From Tissierella creatinini (GTDB lineage: Bacteria > Bacillota > Clostridia > Tissierellales > Tissierellaceae), in assembly GCA_005046945.1 (NCBI GenBank), contig SUSS01000008.1, positions 1 to 64,000 on the forward strand: a DNA stretch of 64,000 nt, written 5' to 3'. Of the stretch, positions 17,614 through 27,091 are shown piece by piece. The notes under the pieces are model-generated. The model saw only the letters and a list, made by a program, of their open reading frames with translations. It was not told where the DNA came from and ran no database searches. A program made the translations under genes and the position numbers. Within the stretch, counting starts at the first letter, position 1. Each line of letters starts with the position of its first letter.

Positions 17614-17629
17614 AATTTACGCGTAAATT
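17614..17629. promoter_or_regulatory. 16-bp perfect palindrome between glnA and the cold-shock gene
   Basis: AATTTACGCGTAAATT, a perfect palindrome 22 bp upstream of the glnA -35 and 37 bp upstream of the csp -35. It does not match the GlnR consensus. Possible operator for an unknown regulator of either gene. Confidence 0.4.
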
Positions 17630-17665
17630 TGTTAGCTTATTTCTTCTAAAACTTAAAAATAAATG

Positions 17666-17829
17666 TTGTAAAATAATTTTACCTATGTTATACTTTAGTA
17701 GAACTTAAATTAAGAGTAAATAGTAAACAATATATATTTCAGTACCTACTATGAAAATAGTGTATTTTCGAGATTTTATTGGCAATTATTTCTATAGTTT
17801 AAGAAATAAAATATCGGAGGTACACATCA
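17666..17829 (+). promoter_or_regulatory. cold-shock gene promoter and long 5' leader
   Basis: -35 TTGTAA (17666-17671), 17 bp, -10 TATACT (17689-17694). Transcription should begin near 17701, leaving an AT-rich leader of about 130 nt before the ATG, as in cspA-type genes where the leader folds differently in the cold. It ends in SD ATCGGAGGT. Confidence 0.6.
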
Positions 17830-18027
17830 ATGAATGGTACAGTAAAATGGTTTAACGCAGAAAAAGGTTTTGGATTTATTACAGGAGAAGACGGAAAAGA
17901 CGTTTTCGCTCACTTCTCACAAATTCAAAAAGATGGCTTCAAGTCTTTAGAAGAAGGCCAAGAAGTAGAATTCAAAGTTGTTGAAGGTCAAAAAGGTCTT
18001 CAAGCTGAAAATATAACTGTTAAATAA
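17830..18027 (+). CDS. csp: cold shock protein, CspA family
   Basis: 65 residues, one cold-shock (OB-fold) domain. RNP1 KGFGFIT (13-19) and RNP2 VFAHFSQI (26-33) are intact, so it should bind single-stranded RNA/DNA as an RNA chaperone. The N terminus [17 protein letters not shown] is typical. SD GGAGGT seven bases before the ATG. Transcribed alone, with its own terminator before the MFS gene. Confidence 0.97.
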   Translation: MNGTVKWFNAEKGFGFITGEDGKDVFAHFSQIQKDGFKSLEEGQEVEFKVVEGQKGLQAENITVK

Positions 18028-18038
18028 GAAACCAGAGA

Positions 18039-18070
18039 AGCCCTTGGAATATTCCAAGGGCTTTGTTTTT
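18039..18070 (+). terminator. cold-shock gene terminator
   Basis: Perfect stem AGCCCTTGGAAT / ATTCCAAGGGCT followed by TTGTTTTTT. Confidence 0.9.
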
Positions 18071-18086
18071 TAAGGGGGTAGCGCAC

Positions 18087-19358
18087 TTGAAATTGAATTA
18101 CAAGCTGACCATACTAATTGGTTTAGGCTTTATGTCCATATCTTCATTTTGGCAACTATACGATAATATAATTCCTTTGATTTTACAGAACACCTTCGGT
18201 CTTAGAGAAACCTTGACCGGAGCTATAATGGCTCTAGATAATATATTGGCTGTATTCTTACTACCTATATTCGGCGCCTTTTCCGATAAGATCAATACAA
18301 AGATAGGCAAGAGGACTCCCTTTATCATCATCGGTACCATAATTTCTATAATTTTTATGACCATGATTCCTTATGCAGATAATACCAGGAACTTCCCCTT
18401 GTTCTTCATATCTTTGGCCGCAGTCCTATTAGCCATGGGAACCTATAGGTCTCCTGCAGTGGCTCTTATGCCCGACTTAACCCCCAAACCCCTTAGAAGC
18501 AAGGCAAATGCAATTATTAATTTAATGGGGGCTGCAGGCGGCATCTTTACCCTAGCTATGATAAGCAAACTTATACCTAAGGAAGCCAATCCAAGCTATG
18601 CAGGAATCTTTAAAGCAGTTTCTATTTTTATGCTAGCTTCAGTGGCAATCCTTATAAGCACCATAAGAGAAAACAAACTAGCAAAGGAAATTCCTCTAGA
18701 TATTGAACCTGCAGCAGATGAAGAACAAGGAAGGGCCGAAAAGCTTCCAAAGGATGTTATGAGAAGTTTGGCATTTATACTTGTATCGGTATTTCTATGG
18801 TTTACAGCTTATAACGCTATAACAACAGCCTTTTCAAGATATGCAACAAGGGTATGGAATCTTCAAGGCGGCGGATTTGCCAACGCCCTAATGGTAGCTA
18901 CCGGAGCTGCTATAGTAGCATTTATACCTATCGGGGCAATTTCCAGCAAAGTAGGAAGAAAAAAACCTATTATAGCCGGAATCATATTAATGACTCTCTC
19001 ATACTTTACAGTATTTTTATTTGTGGAATATTCTCCACTTATTAATATTGCATTTGCCTTTACAGGCTTTGGATGGGCAGCAATTAATGTAAATTCATAC
19101 CCTATGGTCGTAGAAATGAGCAAGAGTTCAGATATAGGTAAATACACGGGTTACTATTATACATTTTCCATGGCAGCACAAATCTTTACACCAATACTGT
19201 CAGGATTTTTACTTGAAACCGTATCCTATAGAATATTGTTCCCATATGCTATATTTTTCTCCCTTGCTTCCCTAGCTACCATGATGTTGGTTAAACACGG
19301 AGATTCTAAACCTCCCACTAAGGCAAGCATATTAGAAAGCTTCGATGTAGATGATTAA
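18087..19358 (+). CDS. MFS transporter (sugar/GPH-like)
   Basis: 423 residues from TTG 18087, placed eight bases after AAGGGGGT; the upstream reading from 18063 lies within the csp terminator. About twelve membrane helices, with the MFS loop motif GAFSDKINTKIGKRTPFII between helices 2 and 3 and its half-repeat GAISSKVGRKKPI between 8 and 9. The DxxNTxxGKRTP version is typical of the GPH/SLC45-like sugar transporters, so a sugar or glycoside substrate is a reasonable guess. Overlap and same-strand order suggest co-transcription with the GDPD gene 19 bases downstream. Confidence 0.85.
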   Translation: MKLNYKLTILIGLGFMSISSFWQLYDNIIPLILQNTFGLRETLTGAIMALDNILAVFLLPIFGAFSDKINTKIGKRTPFIIIGTIISIIFMTMIPYADNTRNFPLFFISLAAVLLAMGTYRSPAVALMPDLTPKPLRSKANAIINLMGAAGGIFTLAMISKLIPKEANPSYAGIFKAVSIFMLASVAILISTIRENKLAKEIPLDIEPAADEEQGRAEKLPKDVMRSLAFILVSVFLWFTAYNAITTAFSRYATRVWNLQGGGFANALMVATGAAIVAFIPIGAISSKVGRKKPIIAGIILMTLSYFTVFLFVEYSPLINIAFAFTGFGWAAINVNSYPMVVEMSKSSDIGKYTGYYYTFSMAAQIFTPILSGFLLETVSYRILFPYAIFFSLASLATMMLVKHGDSKPPTKASILESFDVDD

Positions 19359-19377
19359 TTAAATTAGGATGTGGCAT

Positions 19378-20202
19378 ATGTTTATTTATTTACTTATTTT
19401 ATTAATATTTCTTTATCTTCTAGCCATTATGCCAAAAATAACCTCTAGGCCTGATTTTAACCCCTTTAAGGATAGGTATTATGCCCACAGAGGACTACAC
19501 GATAATAACTCAGATGCTCCGGAAAATTCTATGAAAGCATTTGAAAGGGCCATTGAAGAAGGCTATGGTATAGAGTTAGATGTACGCTTAACAAAGGATA
19601 AAGTACCTATTGTTTTTCATGATAAGTCTTTAAAGAGAGTCTGCGGAATAGACAGGATTGTTGAGGATCTTGATTATGAAGACTTAAAGTTATTAAAACT
19701 TTTTAAAAGCGATGAAAATATTCCCCTTTTTAAAGATATCCTACAATTTGTTAACGGGCGAGTTCCCCTAATAGTAGAGATTAAAGGCCCTAGTGATAAT
19801 TTAAAAATATGTGAAATAATTTCAACTCTACTAGATGAATACGAAGGAGTATATTGTATAGAGTCTTTTGATCCATTAATAATCAATTGGTACAAAAAAA
19901 ATAGACCTAGAGTCATTAGGGGTCAGCTATCTTCAAATTATTTTAAAAGAGAACTCGGAAAAAACATAGTCATGAACCTTATATTACAAAATATGCTTCT
20001 AAATTTTTATTCTAAGCCGGATTTTATAGGCTTTAACCATCATTATGCAGATATGTTATCCTACAATATTATTAGAAACCTATATAGAACTCCTACCTTT
20101 GCTTATACCATAAGGTCTCAAAAGGACTTAGTGAAAAATAGAAATCTATTTGATTACTTCATATTTGAAGGCTTTAGGCCAAGGGATAGTAGAAAATCAT
20201 AA
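19378..20202 (+). CDS. glycerophosphodiester phosphodiesterase family protein
   Basis: About 274 residues. One N-terminal membrane helix (about 1-18) is followed by a GDPD TIM barrel: AHRGLHDN...PENSMKAF (the HR and E-N residues), ELDVRLTKDKVPIVFHD (metal and catalytic Glu-Asp-His) and VEIKGP. It should hydrolyse glycerophosphodiesters to glycerol-3-phosphate and an alcohol, tethered to the membrane. ATG 19378 has AGGA eight bases upstream; ATG 19369 abuts that SD and is less likely. Shares a terminator with the convergent yerC gene. Confidence 0.9.
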   Translation: MFIYLLILLIFLYLLAIMPKITSRPDFNPFKDRYYAHRGLHDNNSDAPENSMKAFERAIEEGYGIELDVRLTKDKVPIVFHDKSLKRVCGIDRIVEDLDYEDLKLLKLFKSDENIPLFKDILQFVNGRVPLIVEIKGPSDNLKICEIISTLLDEYEGVYCIESFDPLIINWYKKNRPRVIRGQLSSNYFKRELGKNIVMNLILQNMLLNFYSKPDFIGFNHHYADMLSYNIIRNLYRTPTFAYTIRSQKDLVKNRNLFDYFIFEGFRPRDSRKS

Positions 20203-20204
20203 TT

Positions 20205-20265
20205 AAAGACCCGAGATTGTAATTATAGCATTTAAAATGCTAACCACAATCTCGGGTCTTTTTTA
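20205..20265 (+). terminator. bidirectional terminator between GDPD and yerC genes
   Basis: Stem AAAGACCCGAGATTGT / ACAATCTCGGGTCTTT with T tracts on both sides and an inner AGCATTTAAAATGCT palindrome. Serves both convergent genes. Confidence 0.85.
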
Positions 20266-20574
20266 TTCTTCTTCCCTTTCGATTATTCCAAGTTTTTCAA
20301 ATATCAACCTGTAACCATCTGCCCCGTAATTTAGGGATCTATTGATTCTACTTATAGTTGCCGTACTAGCCCCGGTCTCTGATTCAATTTCATTGTATGT
20401 CTTATTCTGCTTTAATAGCTTTGCAACTTCAAATCTTTGAGATATAGCCTGAACCTCTTTAATAGTGCAAATGTCTTCAAAAAAACGATAGCATTCTTCT
20501 TGGGTTTCTAATTTTAATATTGCTTCGAATAGCGAATCAGTTTGAGCACTCTTAATCCTAGAATTAAATGTCAT
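20263..20574 (-). CDS. YerC/YecD family TrpR-related protein
   Basis: 103 residues. Sequence CYRFFEDICTIKEVQAISQRFEVAK is the family hallmark, followed by a helix-turn-helix (NKTYNEIESETGASTATISRINRSL, about 60-85) like the DNA-binding part of TrpR. B. subtilis YerC and relatives are small DNA-binding regulators whose targets are poorly known. SD AGGAGGATAAC precedes ATG 20574. Single gene. Confidence 0.9.
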   Translation of the reverse strand: MTFNSRIKSAQTDSLFEAILKLETQEECYRFFEDICTIKEVQAISQRFEVAKLLKQNKTYNEIESETGASTATISRINRSLNYGADGYRLIFEKLGIIEREEE

Positions 20575-20694
20575 GTTATCCTCCTAAATATTTCGATGAC
20601 GAGGTAAAAGCACTCGTCTATTTGCTTTCAATACCTAGAAATATTTTACCGTATTAAAGCAAGTATGTAAAGAGGGCAAACGTTTACTTGGTAT

Positions 20695-20723
20695 CTAAAA
20701 ATAAGCTGGGCTTTCGCCCAGCT
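20695..20723 (-). terminator. fhs terminator
   Basis: AGCTGGGC-GAAA-GCCCAGCT hairpin with a GNRA-type loop followed by TATTTTTAG on the minus strand, six bases after the fhs stop. Confidence 0.8.
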
Positions 20724-20728
20724 ATGAT

Positions 20729-22399
20729 TTAGAATAAGCCTACTATTTCTCCACTTGGTAATATGTCGATAGTATTTGCAGCTGGAACCTTTGGTAATCC
20801 AGGCATTGTCATGATTTCACCAGTTAATGCTACAAGGAAGCCAGCACCTCTTGAGATCTTTATATCTCTTACTGTGATTCTGAAACCACTTGGTCTACCC
20901 AACACTGTAGGGTCGTCAGTCATTGAGTATTGAGTCTTAGCCATACAAATTGGCATCTTATCGAAGCCTAATTTTTCGATATTTTTAATTTGTTTTTGGC
21001 ATGCACTTGTGAAGTCAACTCCATCAGCACCGTAGATTTCCTTAGCTATCTTTTCGATCTTAGCAGCTATGGACTCTTCTACATCATATAATGGTTTGTA
21101 GTTAGCTGTTTTAGTTTCACAAACTTCTACTACCTTCTTAGCTAATTCAACTCCACCATCTCCACCTTTGCCCCATACTTCTGAAAGAACTGCTTCTGCA
21201 CCTAGTTCTTTACATCTGTCAAGAACGAAGTTTAATTCAGCTTCAGTATCTGTAGGGAATTTGTTGATAGCTACTACTGCAGGTACTCCAAATTTATTAA
21301 CATTTTCAATATGTTTTTCAAGGTTTTCAAAGCCTTTTGCTAATTGGTCAAGGTTTTCAGTTCCTAATTCTTCCTTCTTAGCTCCACCGTGGTGTTTTAA
21401 AGCTCTTACAGTAGCAACTATAACCGCTGCATTTGGCTTTAAGTTTCCAAATCTAGCTTTGATATCGAAGAATTTCTCTGCTCCAAGGTCAGCACCGAAG
21501 CCAGCCTCTGTTACAGTATATTCAGCTACCTTCAATGAAAGTTGAGTAGCAGTTAATGAGTTACATCCGTGAGCTATGTTTGCGAAAGGTCCACCATGAA
21601 TTAATGCAGGTGTATTTTCCGTTGTTTGAACAAGGTTAGGAGCTATAGCATCCTTCATAAGAAGCGCAACTGCACCTTGTGCTTGAAGGTCTCCTGCATA
21701 TACTGGGCTACCATCGAATTTATAAGCTACAACTATATTAGCAACTCTTGCCTTTAAGTCTTCAAGGTCTTTTGCCAAACAGAATATAGCCATGATTTCT
21801 GAAGCTACAGTTATATCAAATCCATCTTGTCTAGGCATACCATCAGGCTTTCCACCTAAACCTATAACAACGTTTCTTAAAGCTCTATCATTCATGTCTA
21901 GAACTCTTTTCCAAACAATTCTTCTTGGGTCAATTCCAAGTACGTTTCCTTGTTGGATATGGTTGTCAAGTAGTGCTGAAATAAGGTTATTTGCTGTTGT
22001 TATAGCATGAAAGTCACCTGTGAAGTGTAGATTAATATCTTCCATTGGTACTACTTGTGCATATCCACCACCAGCTGCTCCACCTTTAACACCAAAGCTT
22101 GGTCCTAATGATGGCTCTCTTAAAGCAGAGATTGCTGTCTTACCAATTTTGTTAAGTCCCATTGATAAACCAATGTTAGTAGTAGTTTTTCCTTCTCCTG
22201 CCGGAGTTGGGTTAATTGCTGTAACTAAAACTAGCTTTCCGTCTGGTTTGCCCTGTAATTCATCTAATACCTTAAGTGAAACTTTAGCCTTGTATTTACC
22301 ATAGTGTACAAGGTCATCCTCTTTAATACCTAATTTTGCAGCAACATCAGTAATTGGAATCATTTTGGCTTCTTGAGCGATTTGAACGTCTGTTTTCAA
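20729..22399 (-). CDS. fhs: formate--tetrahydrofolate ligase
   Basis: 556 residues, the usual length. P-loop [13 protein letters not shown] (about 65-77), [13 protein letters not shown] and the long conserved C terminus ([12 protein letters not shown]) are present. Makes 10-formyl-THF from formate, THF and ATP, supplying the purine formyl-transferases PurN and PurH encoded directly upstream on the same strand, or running in reverse in purine/glycine fermentation. SD AAGGAGGAG eight bases before ATG 22399. Separated from purD by about 170 bases with a hairpin lacking a U-run, so read-through from the pur operon is possible. Confidence 0.98.
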   Translation of the reverse strand: MKTDVQIAQEAKMIPITDVAAKLGIKEDDLVHYGKYKAKVSLKVLDELQGKPDGKLVLVTAINPTPAGEGKTTTNIGLSMGLNKIGKTAISALREPSLGPSFGVKGGAAGGGYAQVVPMEDINLHFTGDFHAITTANNLISALLDNHIQQGNVLGIDPRRIVWKRVLDMNDRALRNVVIGLGGKPDGMPRQDGFDITVASEIMAIFCLAKDLEDLKARVANIVVAYKFDGSPVYAGDLQAQGAVALLMKDAIAPNLVQTTENTPALIHGGPFANIAHGCNSLTATQLSLKVAEYTVTEAGFGADLGAEKFFDIKARFGNLKPNAAVIVATVRALKHHGGAKKEELGTENLDQLAKGFENLEKHIENVNKFGVPAVVAINKFPTDTEAELNFVLDRCKELGAEAVLSEVWGKGGDGGVELAKKVVEVCETKTANYKPLYDVEESIAAKIEKIAKEIYGADGVDFTSACQKQIKNIEKLGFDKMPICMAKTQYSMTDDPTVLGRPSGFRITVRDIKISRGAGFLVALTGEIMTMPGLPKVPAANTIDILPSGEIVGLF

Positions 22400-22518
22400 T
22401 TTATCTCCTCCTTAAGTATTGGACATTTGCGAAATTAATCGCAGTATTTTTCTAATTTGAGTAAAACAATAAAACTTCGCACTAACTAGTAGTATAACAG
22501 AAAACCATTTTTTTGCAT

Positions 22519-22560
22519 AGATACTAATAAACGTTAATTTTTTAACGCTTATTAGTATCT
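22519..22560. repeat. long inverted repeat between purD and fhs
   Basis: AGATACTAATAA-CGTTAA / TTAACG-TTATTAGTATCT, 18 paired positions per arm with one mismatch. Neither strand has a following T tract, so it is not a canonical terminator. Confidence 0.6.
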
Positions 22561-22569
22561 ATGATATAT

Positions 22570-23823
22570 TCAACTTATAATCCCAATATCATTCCTATAT
22601 TGTGCACCTTCAAAGCTTATATTATACAAGTTCCTATAGATTATGGACCTTGCTTGGTCAAAGCTTTTTCCAAGGGTAGTCAAAGATAACACCCTTCCTC
22701 CGTTGGTCTCTAATTTACCATCATTTAATCTTGTACCATTATGGAATAAGATAGTATCCTTATCTAATTCCTTTATTTGGATTTCATATCCCTTGGTATA
22801 GCTTTCCGGATATCCCTTTGATGTCATGACTACAGTAAGGCATACTCTTTCATCCCAAGTAAGATCCGATGCATCAAGGCTACCATCTATTGTCTTTTGG
22901 AATAAATCGACTATATCGCTCTTTAACCTTGGCATTAACACTTCAGTCTCTGGATCTCCAAATCTCACGTTAAACTCCAACACCTTTGGTTCATTATCCA
23001 CTATCATAAAACCAATGAAGAGTATACCTTTAAAATTCATGTTTTCTGATTTTAAACCACGACTTATATTCTTAAGAACCTTTTCCTCTATTTTCTGATT
23101 CAATTCCTTAGTAAATAGGGGACTTGGGGAATAGCAACCCACCCCTCCGGTATTTAAACCCTTATCATTGTCATAGATCTTTTTATAATCCTTGGCACTT
23201 TCCATAGGAATTATCTTGTCTCCGGATACGAAGCATAAAAGGGAAGCCTCTATACCATCCAGAAACTCTTCAATAACTACCTTGTTCCCTTCTTCTCCGA
23301 AAATTTTCTTCTCAAGAATATCCCTTAAGGCAGCTTCAGCCTCAAGCTTGGACTGACAAATCAATACACCCTTTCCAAGGCAGAGACCATCAGCCTTTAT
23401 TACAAGGGGATAATCAAAGTCATCAAGGCCCTTTATGGCCTCATCTATATCTATAAAGCTCTTATACCTGGCAGTAGGAACCTGGTATTTCTCCATAAAT
23501 AGCTTAGAGAAGTCTTTGCTGCCCTCAAGCTGGGCACAAAATTTATTTGGTCCAAATACCTTAAGATTATGAGCTTCAAATGCATCTGCAATTCCAAGAA
23601 CCAGAGGATCCTCAGGTCCTACTACAGTAAGATCAATTTTATTATTGTATGCAAAGTCTAAAAGCTTATCTACATCGTTAGCTTTAATATCTATATTTTC
23701 AGCTACAAGGCTGGTACCTCCATTGCCTGGTGCACAGTAGATCTTCTCGACTTGTTTCGACTGAGCAAGCTTCCAGCACAAAGCATGCTCCCTGCCTCCG
23801 CTGCCTATTACTAGTACTTTCAT
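22570..23823 (-). CDS. purD: phosphoribosylamine--glycine ligase
   Basis: 417 residues. N-terminal GSGGREHALCWKL (residues 7-19) and PGNGG phosphate-binding loops, ATP-grasp core with KADGLCLGKGV and NVRFGDPETEVLMPRL. Second step of purine synthesis: PRA + glycine + ATP to GAR. Last gene of the purE-M-N-H-D operon, 10 bases after purH. ATG 23823 follows GGAGGACC. Confidence 0.97.
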   Translation of the reverse strand: MKVLVIGSGGREHALCWKLAQSKQVEKIYCAPGNGGTSLVAENIDIKANDVDKLLDFAYNNKIDLTVVGPEDPLVLGIADAFEAHNLKVFGPNKFCAQLEGSKDFSKLFMEKYQVPTARYKSFIDIDEAIKGLDDFDYPLVIKADGLCLGKGVLICQSKLEAEAALRDILEKKIFGEEGNKVVIEEFLDGIEASLLCFVSGDKIIPMESAKDYKKIYDNDKGLNTGGVGCYSPSPLFTKELNQKIEEKVLKNISRGLKSENMNFKGILFIGFMIVDNEPKVLEFNVRFGDPETEVLMPRLKSDIVDLFQKTIDGSLDASDLTWDERVCLTVVMTSKGYPESYTKGYEIQIKELDKDTILFHNGTRLNDGKLETNGGRVLSLTTLGKSFDQARSIIYRNLYNISFEGAQYRNDIGIIS

Positions 23824-23833
23824 CTTGGTCCTC

Positions 23834-25369
23834 CTAGTGTTTAAAGTGTCTTACTCCTGTAAGTATCATGGCGATATTATTCTTGTTGGCTGCTTCTATT
23901 ACCTCTTCATCCTTAAGAGACCCTCCAGGTTGGATAATAGCAGTGACCCCTGCCTTTCCAAGGGCTTCTATAGAATCACTAAAGGGAAAAAATCCATCTG
24001 ATGCCAATACGCTTCCCTTGATTTTATCTTTGGATCTTTGAATGGCTTCTTCTACAGCCCAAAACCTATTTACCTCACCAAGACCGATTCCGATTGTAGC
24101 CTTGTCTTTGGCTATGACAACTCCGTTGGAGTTCATATTCTTGGCCGACTTCCAAGCAAAGATTAGGTCCTCCATTTCTTCCTTTGTAGGAGCTTTCTTT
24201 GTAACTACTTTAAGATCATCTTCATTAAACAAGAGAGTATCCCTATTTTGAACTAATAAGCCTCCAAGTACCTTCTTCAGATCATACTCAGGGTAGTTGT
24301 TATCCATTATGTTATCAATTTGAATCAATCTGATATTCTTCTTTTGCTTTAATATTTCAAGAGCTTCCTCACTAAAGGATGGTGCCATAACTATTTCAAT
24401 AAATATAGAGTTGATCTTTTCGGCTACTTCCTTTTCCACTTCCCTATTAATAGCAAGTACTCCTCCAAATATGGACTCTGGGTCGCACTCATAAGCCCTA
24501 TTATAGGCTTCTAAAACATCCTTGCCGCTTCCTATACCACAAGGGTTTGTATGCTTAACAGCCACTACTGTAGGCTCTGTGAACTCCTTAAGCATCTTCA
24601 ATGCTCCATTGGCATCATTTATGTTATTAAAGGATAATTCCTTGCCATGAAGCTGATTACCACCTGCCAGGGTGCCTGCAACCTTAGTAGTTTCCCTATA
24701 AAAGGCTGCCGATTGATGTGGATTTTCTCCATACCTAAGGTCTTGCTCATGTTTAAATGGCAGAGCCATATATTTAGGGAACTCAATCTCGTTAATCTTA
24801 TTGAAATAAGCTGAAATCATTCCATCATAGTATGCCGTATAATTAAATACCTTACCAGCTAAGTATTCCTTTGTCTTAAGGCTCACATCCTTGGTCTCCT
24901 TAAGCTCATCTAATACCTTTGAGTAATCTGCAGGGTCTACTATTACGATTACATCTTGATAGTTCTTTGCTGCCGCCCTTATCATAGAAGGTCCGCCAAT
25001 ATCTATATTCTCGATAATCTCTTCATGGGTCACCCCATCTTTTTTAATCGTTTCCTCAAAGGGATAAAGATTATTCACCACCATATCTATAGGTTGGATA
25101 TCCATCTCCTTAACCTTTTCTACATGATCTTCATTATCCCTTCTATATAAAAGTCCTCCATGAATAAAGGGATTTAAGGTCTTAACACGGCCATCCAACA
25201 TCTCCGGAAAGTTGGTTACCTCCTCTACTTCAAGGACCTTTATACCTGCATCCTTTAGAATCTTTGAAGTTCCCCCTGTAGAAATAATCTCCCAATCAAG
25301 CTTTATAAGGTCTTTTGCAAATTCTATAATCCCATCCTTATAGAAAACGCTAATTAATGCTCTTCTCAT
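23834..25369 (-). CDS. purH: bifunctional AICAR transformylase/IMP cyclohydrolase
   Basis: 511 residues. The N-terminal MGS-like IMP cyclohydrolase domain has STGGTSKILKDAGI (about 31-44) and GRVKTLNPFIHGG; the C-terminal AICAR transformylase has RYGENPHQSAAF, KHTNPCGIG and DGFFPFSD. Catalyses the last two steps to IMP using 10-formyl-THF. Fourth gene in the pur operon; a hairpin at 25388-25427 separates it from purN. Complete, no anomalies. Confidence 0.97.
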   Translation of the reverse strand: MRRALISVFYKDGIIEFAKDLIKLDWEIISTGGTSKILKDAGIKVLEVEEVTNFPEMLDGRVKTLNPFIHGGLLYRRDNEDHVEKVKEMDIQPIDMVVNNLYPFEETIKKDGVTHEEIIENIDIGGPSMIRAAAKNYQDVIVIVDPADYSKVLDELKETKDVSLKTKEYLAGKVFNYTAYYDGMISAYFNKINEIEFPKYMALPFKHEQDLRYGENPHQSAAFYRETTKVAGTLAGGNQLHGKELSFNNINDANGALKMLKEFTEPTVVAVKHTNPCGIGSGKDVLEAYNRAYECDPESIFGGVLAINREVEKEVAEKINSIFIEIVMAPSFSEEALEILKQKKNIRLIQIDNIMDNNYPEYDLKKVLGGLLVQNRDTLLFNEDDLKVVTKKAPTKEEMEDLIFAWKSAKNMNSNGVVIAKDKATIGIGLGEVNRFWAVEEAIQRSKDKIKGSVLASDGFFPFSDSIEALGKAGVTAIIQPGGSLKDEEVIEAANKNNIAMILTGVRHFKH

Positions 25370-25387
25370 TTAATCACTCCCATTTGA

Positions 25388-25427
25388 AGAAAAGCTACTA
25401 ACAAATTTTTTCGATGTAGCTTTTCTC
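25388..25427. repeat. intercistronic hairpin purN-purH
   Basis: Inverted repeat AGAAAAGCTAC / GTAGCTTTTCT with a 17-base loop. No run of T follows, so it may be an RNA stability or processing site rather than a terminator. Confidence 0.45.
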
Positions 25428-25431
25428 CTAG

Positions 25432-26055
25432 TTATTGACTAATTATAACTCGTCTTCCTTCTATTTTTAATTTATTGTCACAAAAGAGTTTTACTGCTTG
25501 GGGCAGTAATCTGTGCTCTACTTCAAGAACCCTCTTTTGCAGAGTCTCCACCGTATCATCTGCTTTCACCTCTACTACGTCCTGTAGGATTATAGGTCCC
25601 GTATCCGTGCCCTCATCTACAAAATGGACAGTGGCTCCCGTAACTTTAACTCCATAATCCAAGACCTTTTCATGAACCTTTTCTCCATAATATCCTTTTC
25701 CACAGAAACTTGGTATTAAGGATGGATGAATATTCATAATGTATTGGAAGCTTTCAATAAATTCCTTGCTCAAGACCTTAAGATATCCAGCCAAAACAAT
25801 AAGGCCTACATCTCTGATCTTAAATTCTTGGATTAGTCTTTTATTGTAATCTTCCATAGAGCCAAAATCCTTGGGATTTATAAAGATATTTTCAATGCCT
25901 GCAGCCTCTGCCCTTTTTAAGCCATAAGCTTCTTTCTTATTGGATATTACAAGGTTTATTTCTCCATTTATAGTGCCATTTAAGGTATTATCTATTATAG
26001 TTTGTAGGTTAGTGCCTCCACCTGAAATCAATACCCCGATTTTTACTCGTGGCAT
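25432..26055 (-). CDS. purN: phosphoribosylglycinamide formyltransferase
   Basis: 207 residues. VLISGGGTNLQTII near the N terminus, NIHPSLIPSFCGKGYYG (catalytic Asn/His region) and VTGATVHFVDEGTDTGPII (catalytic Asp) are present. Transfers the formyl group of 10-formyl-THF to GAR. Its start overlaps the end of purM by 13 bases, implying translational coupling. Confidence 0.97.
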   Translation of the reverse strand: MPRVKIGVLISGGGTNLQTIIDNTLNGTINGEINLVISNKKEAYGLKRAEAAGIENIFINPKDFGSMEDYNKRLIQEFKIRDVGLIVLAGYLKVLSKEFIESFQYIMNIHPSLIPSFCGKGYYGEKVHEKVLDYGVKVTGATVHFVDEGTDTGPIILQDVVEVKADDTVETLQKRVLEVEHRLLPQAVKLFCDNKLKIEGRRVIISQ

Positions 26056-27077
26056 AAGACCACTTCCCTAGAGCCCTTTCTTATTTCTCCAAGTACATAT
26101 ACCTTTTCATTCTTTTGGGCAAGGAAGTTCTTAAGGGAATCTAAGTCTTCTTTTCCGATTACCATAACCATTCCTACCCCCATGTTGAAAGTTCCATACA
26201 TTTCATCTAGGTCTATATTTCCCCACTTCTGAAGAAGGTTGAAAATTACAGGAGTATCTATTACCTTAGTGTTTATATGAGCTGCAAGGTCTTCAGGAAG
26301 CATTCTTGGAATATTCTCATAGAAACCTCCACCTGTAATGTGGCTTAATCCTTTGATATTGAAGTTTTCAACTAGGTCGTAAACCGGATTTGTATAAATT
26401 CTTGTAGGCTTTAATAATTCCTCTCCAATAGTAGTTCCCAATTCCTCAACGTAATGGCTTACATCCATATTTTCCTTTTCGAAAATTATCTTTCTTACCA
26501 ATGAATACCCATTGCTATGGATTCCGGACGAAGGTAGACCAAGTATTAAATCCCCCTCTTGGATTGTAGACCCATTTATTATCTTGCTCTTATCCACAAC
26601 TCCTACGCAAAAACCTGCTATATCGTATTCATCTTCGGCATAAAATCCCGGCATCTCAGCTGTCTCGCCCCCTATTAAGGCGCAACCTGCCTTAATACAT
26701 CCGTTGGACACTCCTTCAACTATACTAGCCATTTTCTCCGGAACTAGCTTTCCGGTAGCAATATAGTCTAAAAATATTAAAGGCTTTGCTCCTTGGCAAA
26801 GAATGTCGTTGGCACACATAGCTACAGCATCCTCACCAATGGTATGGTGTTTATCCATCAAAAATGCAACTCTAAGCTTAGTTCCTACGCCATCTGTACC
26901 GGAAACCAATACAGGCTCCTTATACTTATTGGTATCCAGTTGAAAAAGACCTGAAAATCCCCCAATATCGGAAAGCACCCCCGGTATATGGGTCTTCTTA
27001 ATAAAGCCCTTAATCATCTGCACCTCTTTATATCCAGCTTCCTTATCTACTCCTGCGTCCTTATAGGTTAATCCCAT
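26043..27077 (-). CDS. purM: phosphoribosylformylglycinamidine cyclo-ligase
   Basis: 344 residues. LTYKDAGVDKEAGY at the N terminus, VSGTDGVGTKL, GGETAEMPGFY and the C-terminal HITGGGFYENIPRM are family signatures. Converts FGAM to AIR with ATP. Lies 14 bases after purE, overlaps purN. Confidence 0.97.
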   Translation of the reverse strand: MGLTYKDAGVDKEAGYKEVQMIKGFIKKTHIPGVLSDIGGFSGLFQLDTNKYKEPVLVSGTDGVGTKLRVAFLMDKHHTIGEDAVAMCANDILCQGAKPLIFLDYIATGKLVPEKMASIVEGVSNGCIKAGCALIGGETAEMPGFYAEDEYDIAGFCVGVVDKSKIINGSTIQEGDLILGLPSSGIHSNGYSLVRKIIFEKENMDVSHYVEELGTTIGEELLKPTRIYTNPVYDLVENFNIKGLSHITGGGFYENIPRMLPEDLAAHINTKVIDTPVIFNLLQKWGNIDLDEMYGTFNMGVGMVMVIGKEDLDSLKNFLAQKNEKVYVLGEIRKGSREVVLCHE

Positions 27078-27091
27078 GATAAGCCTCCTTT

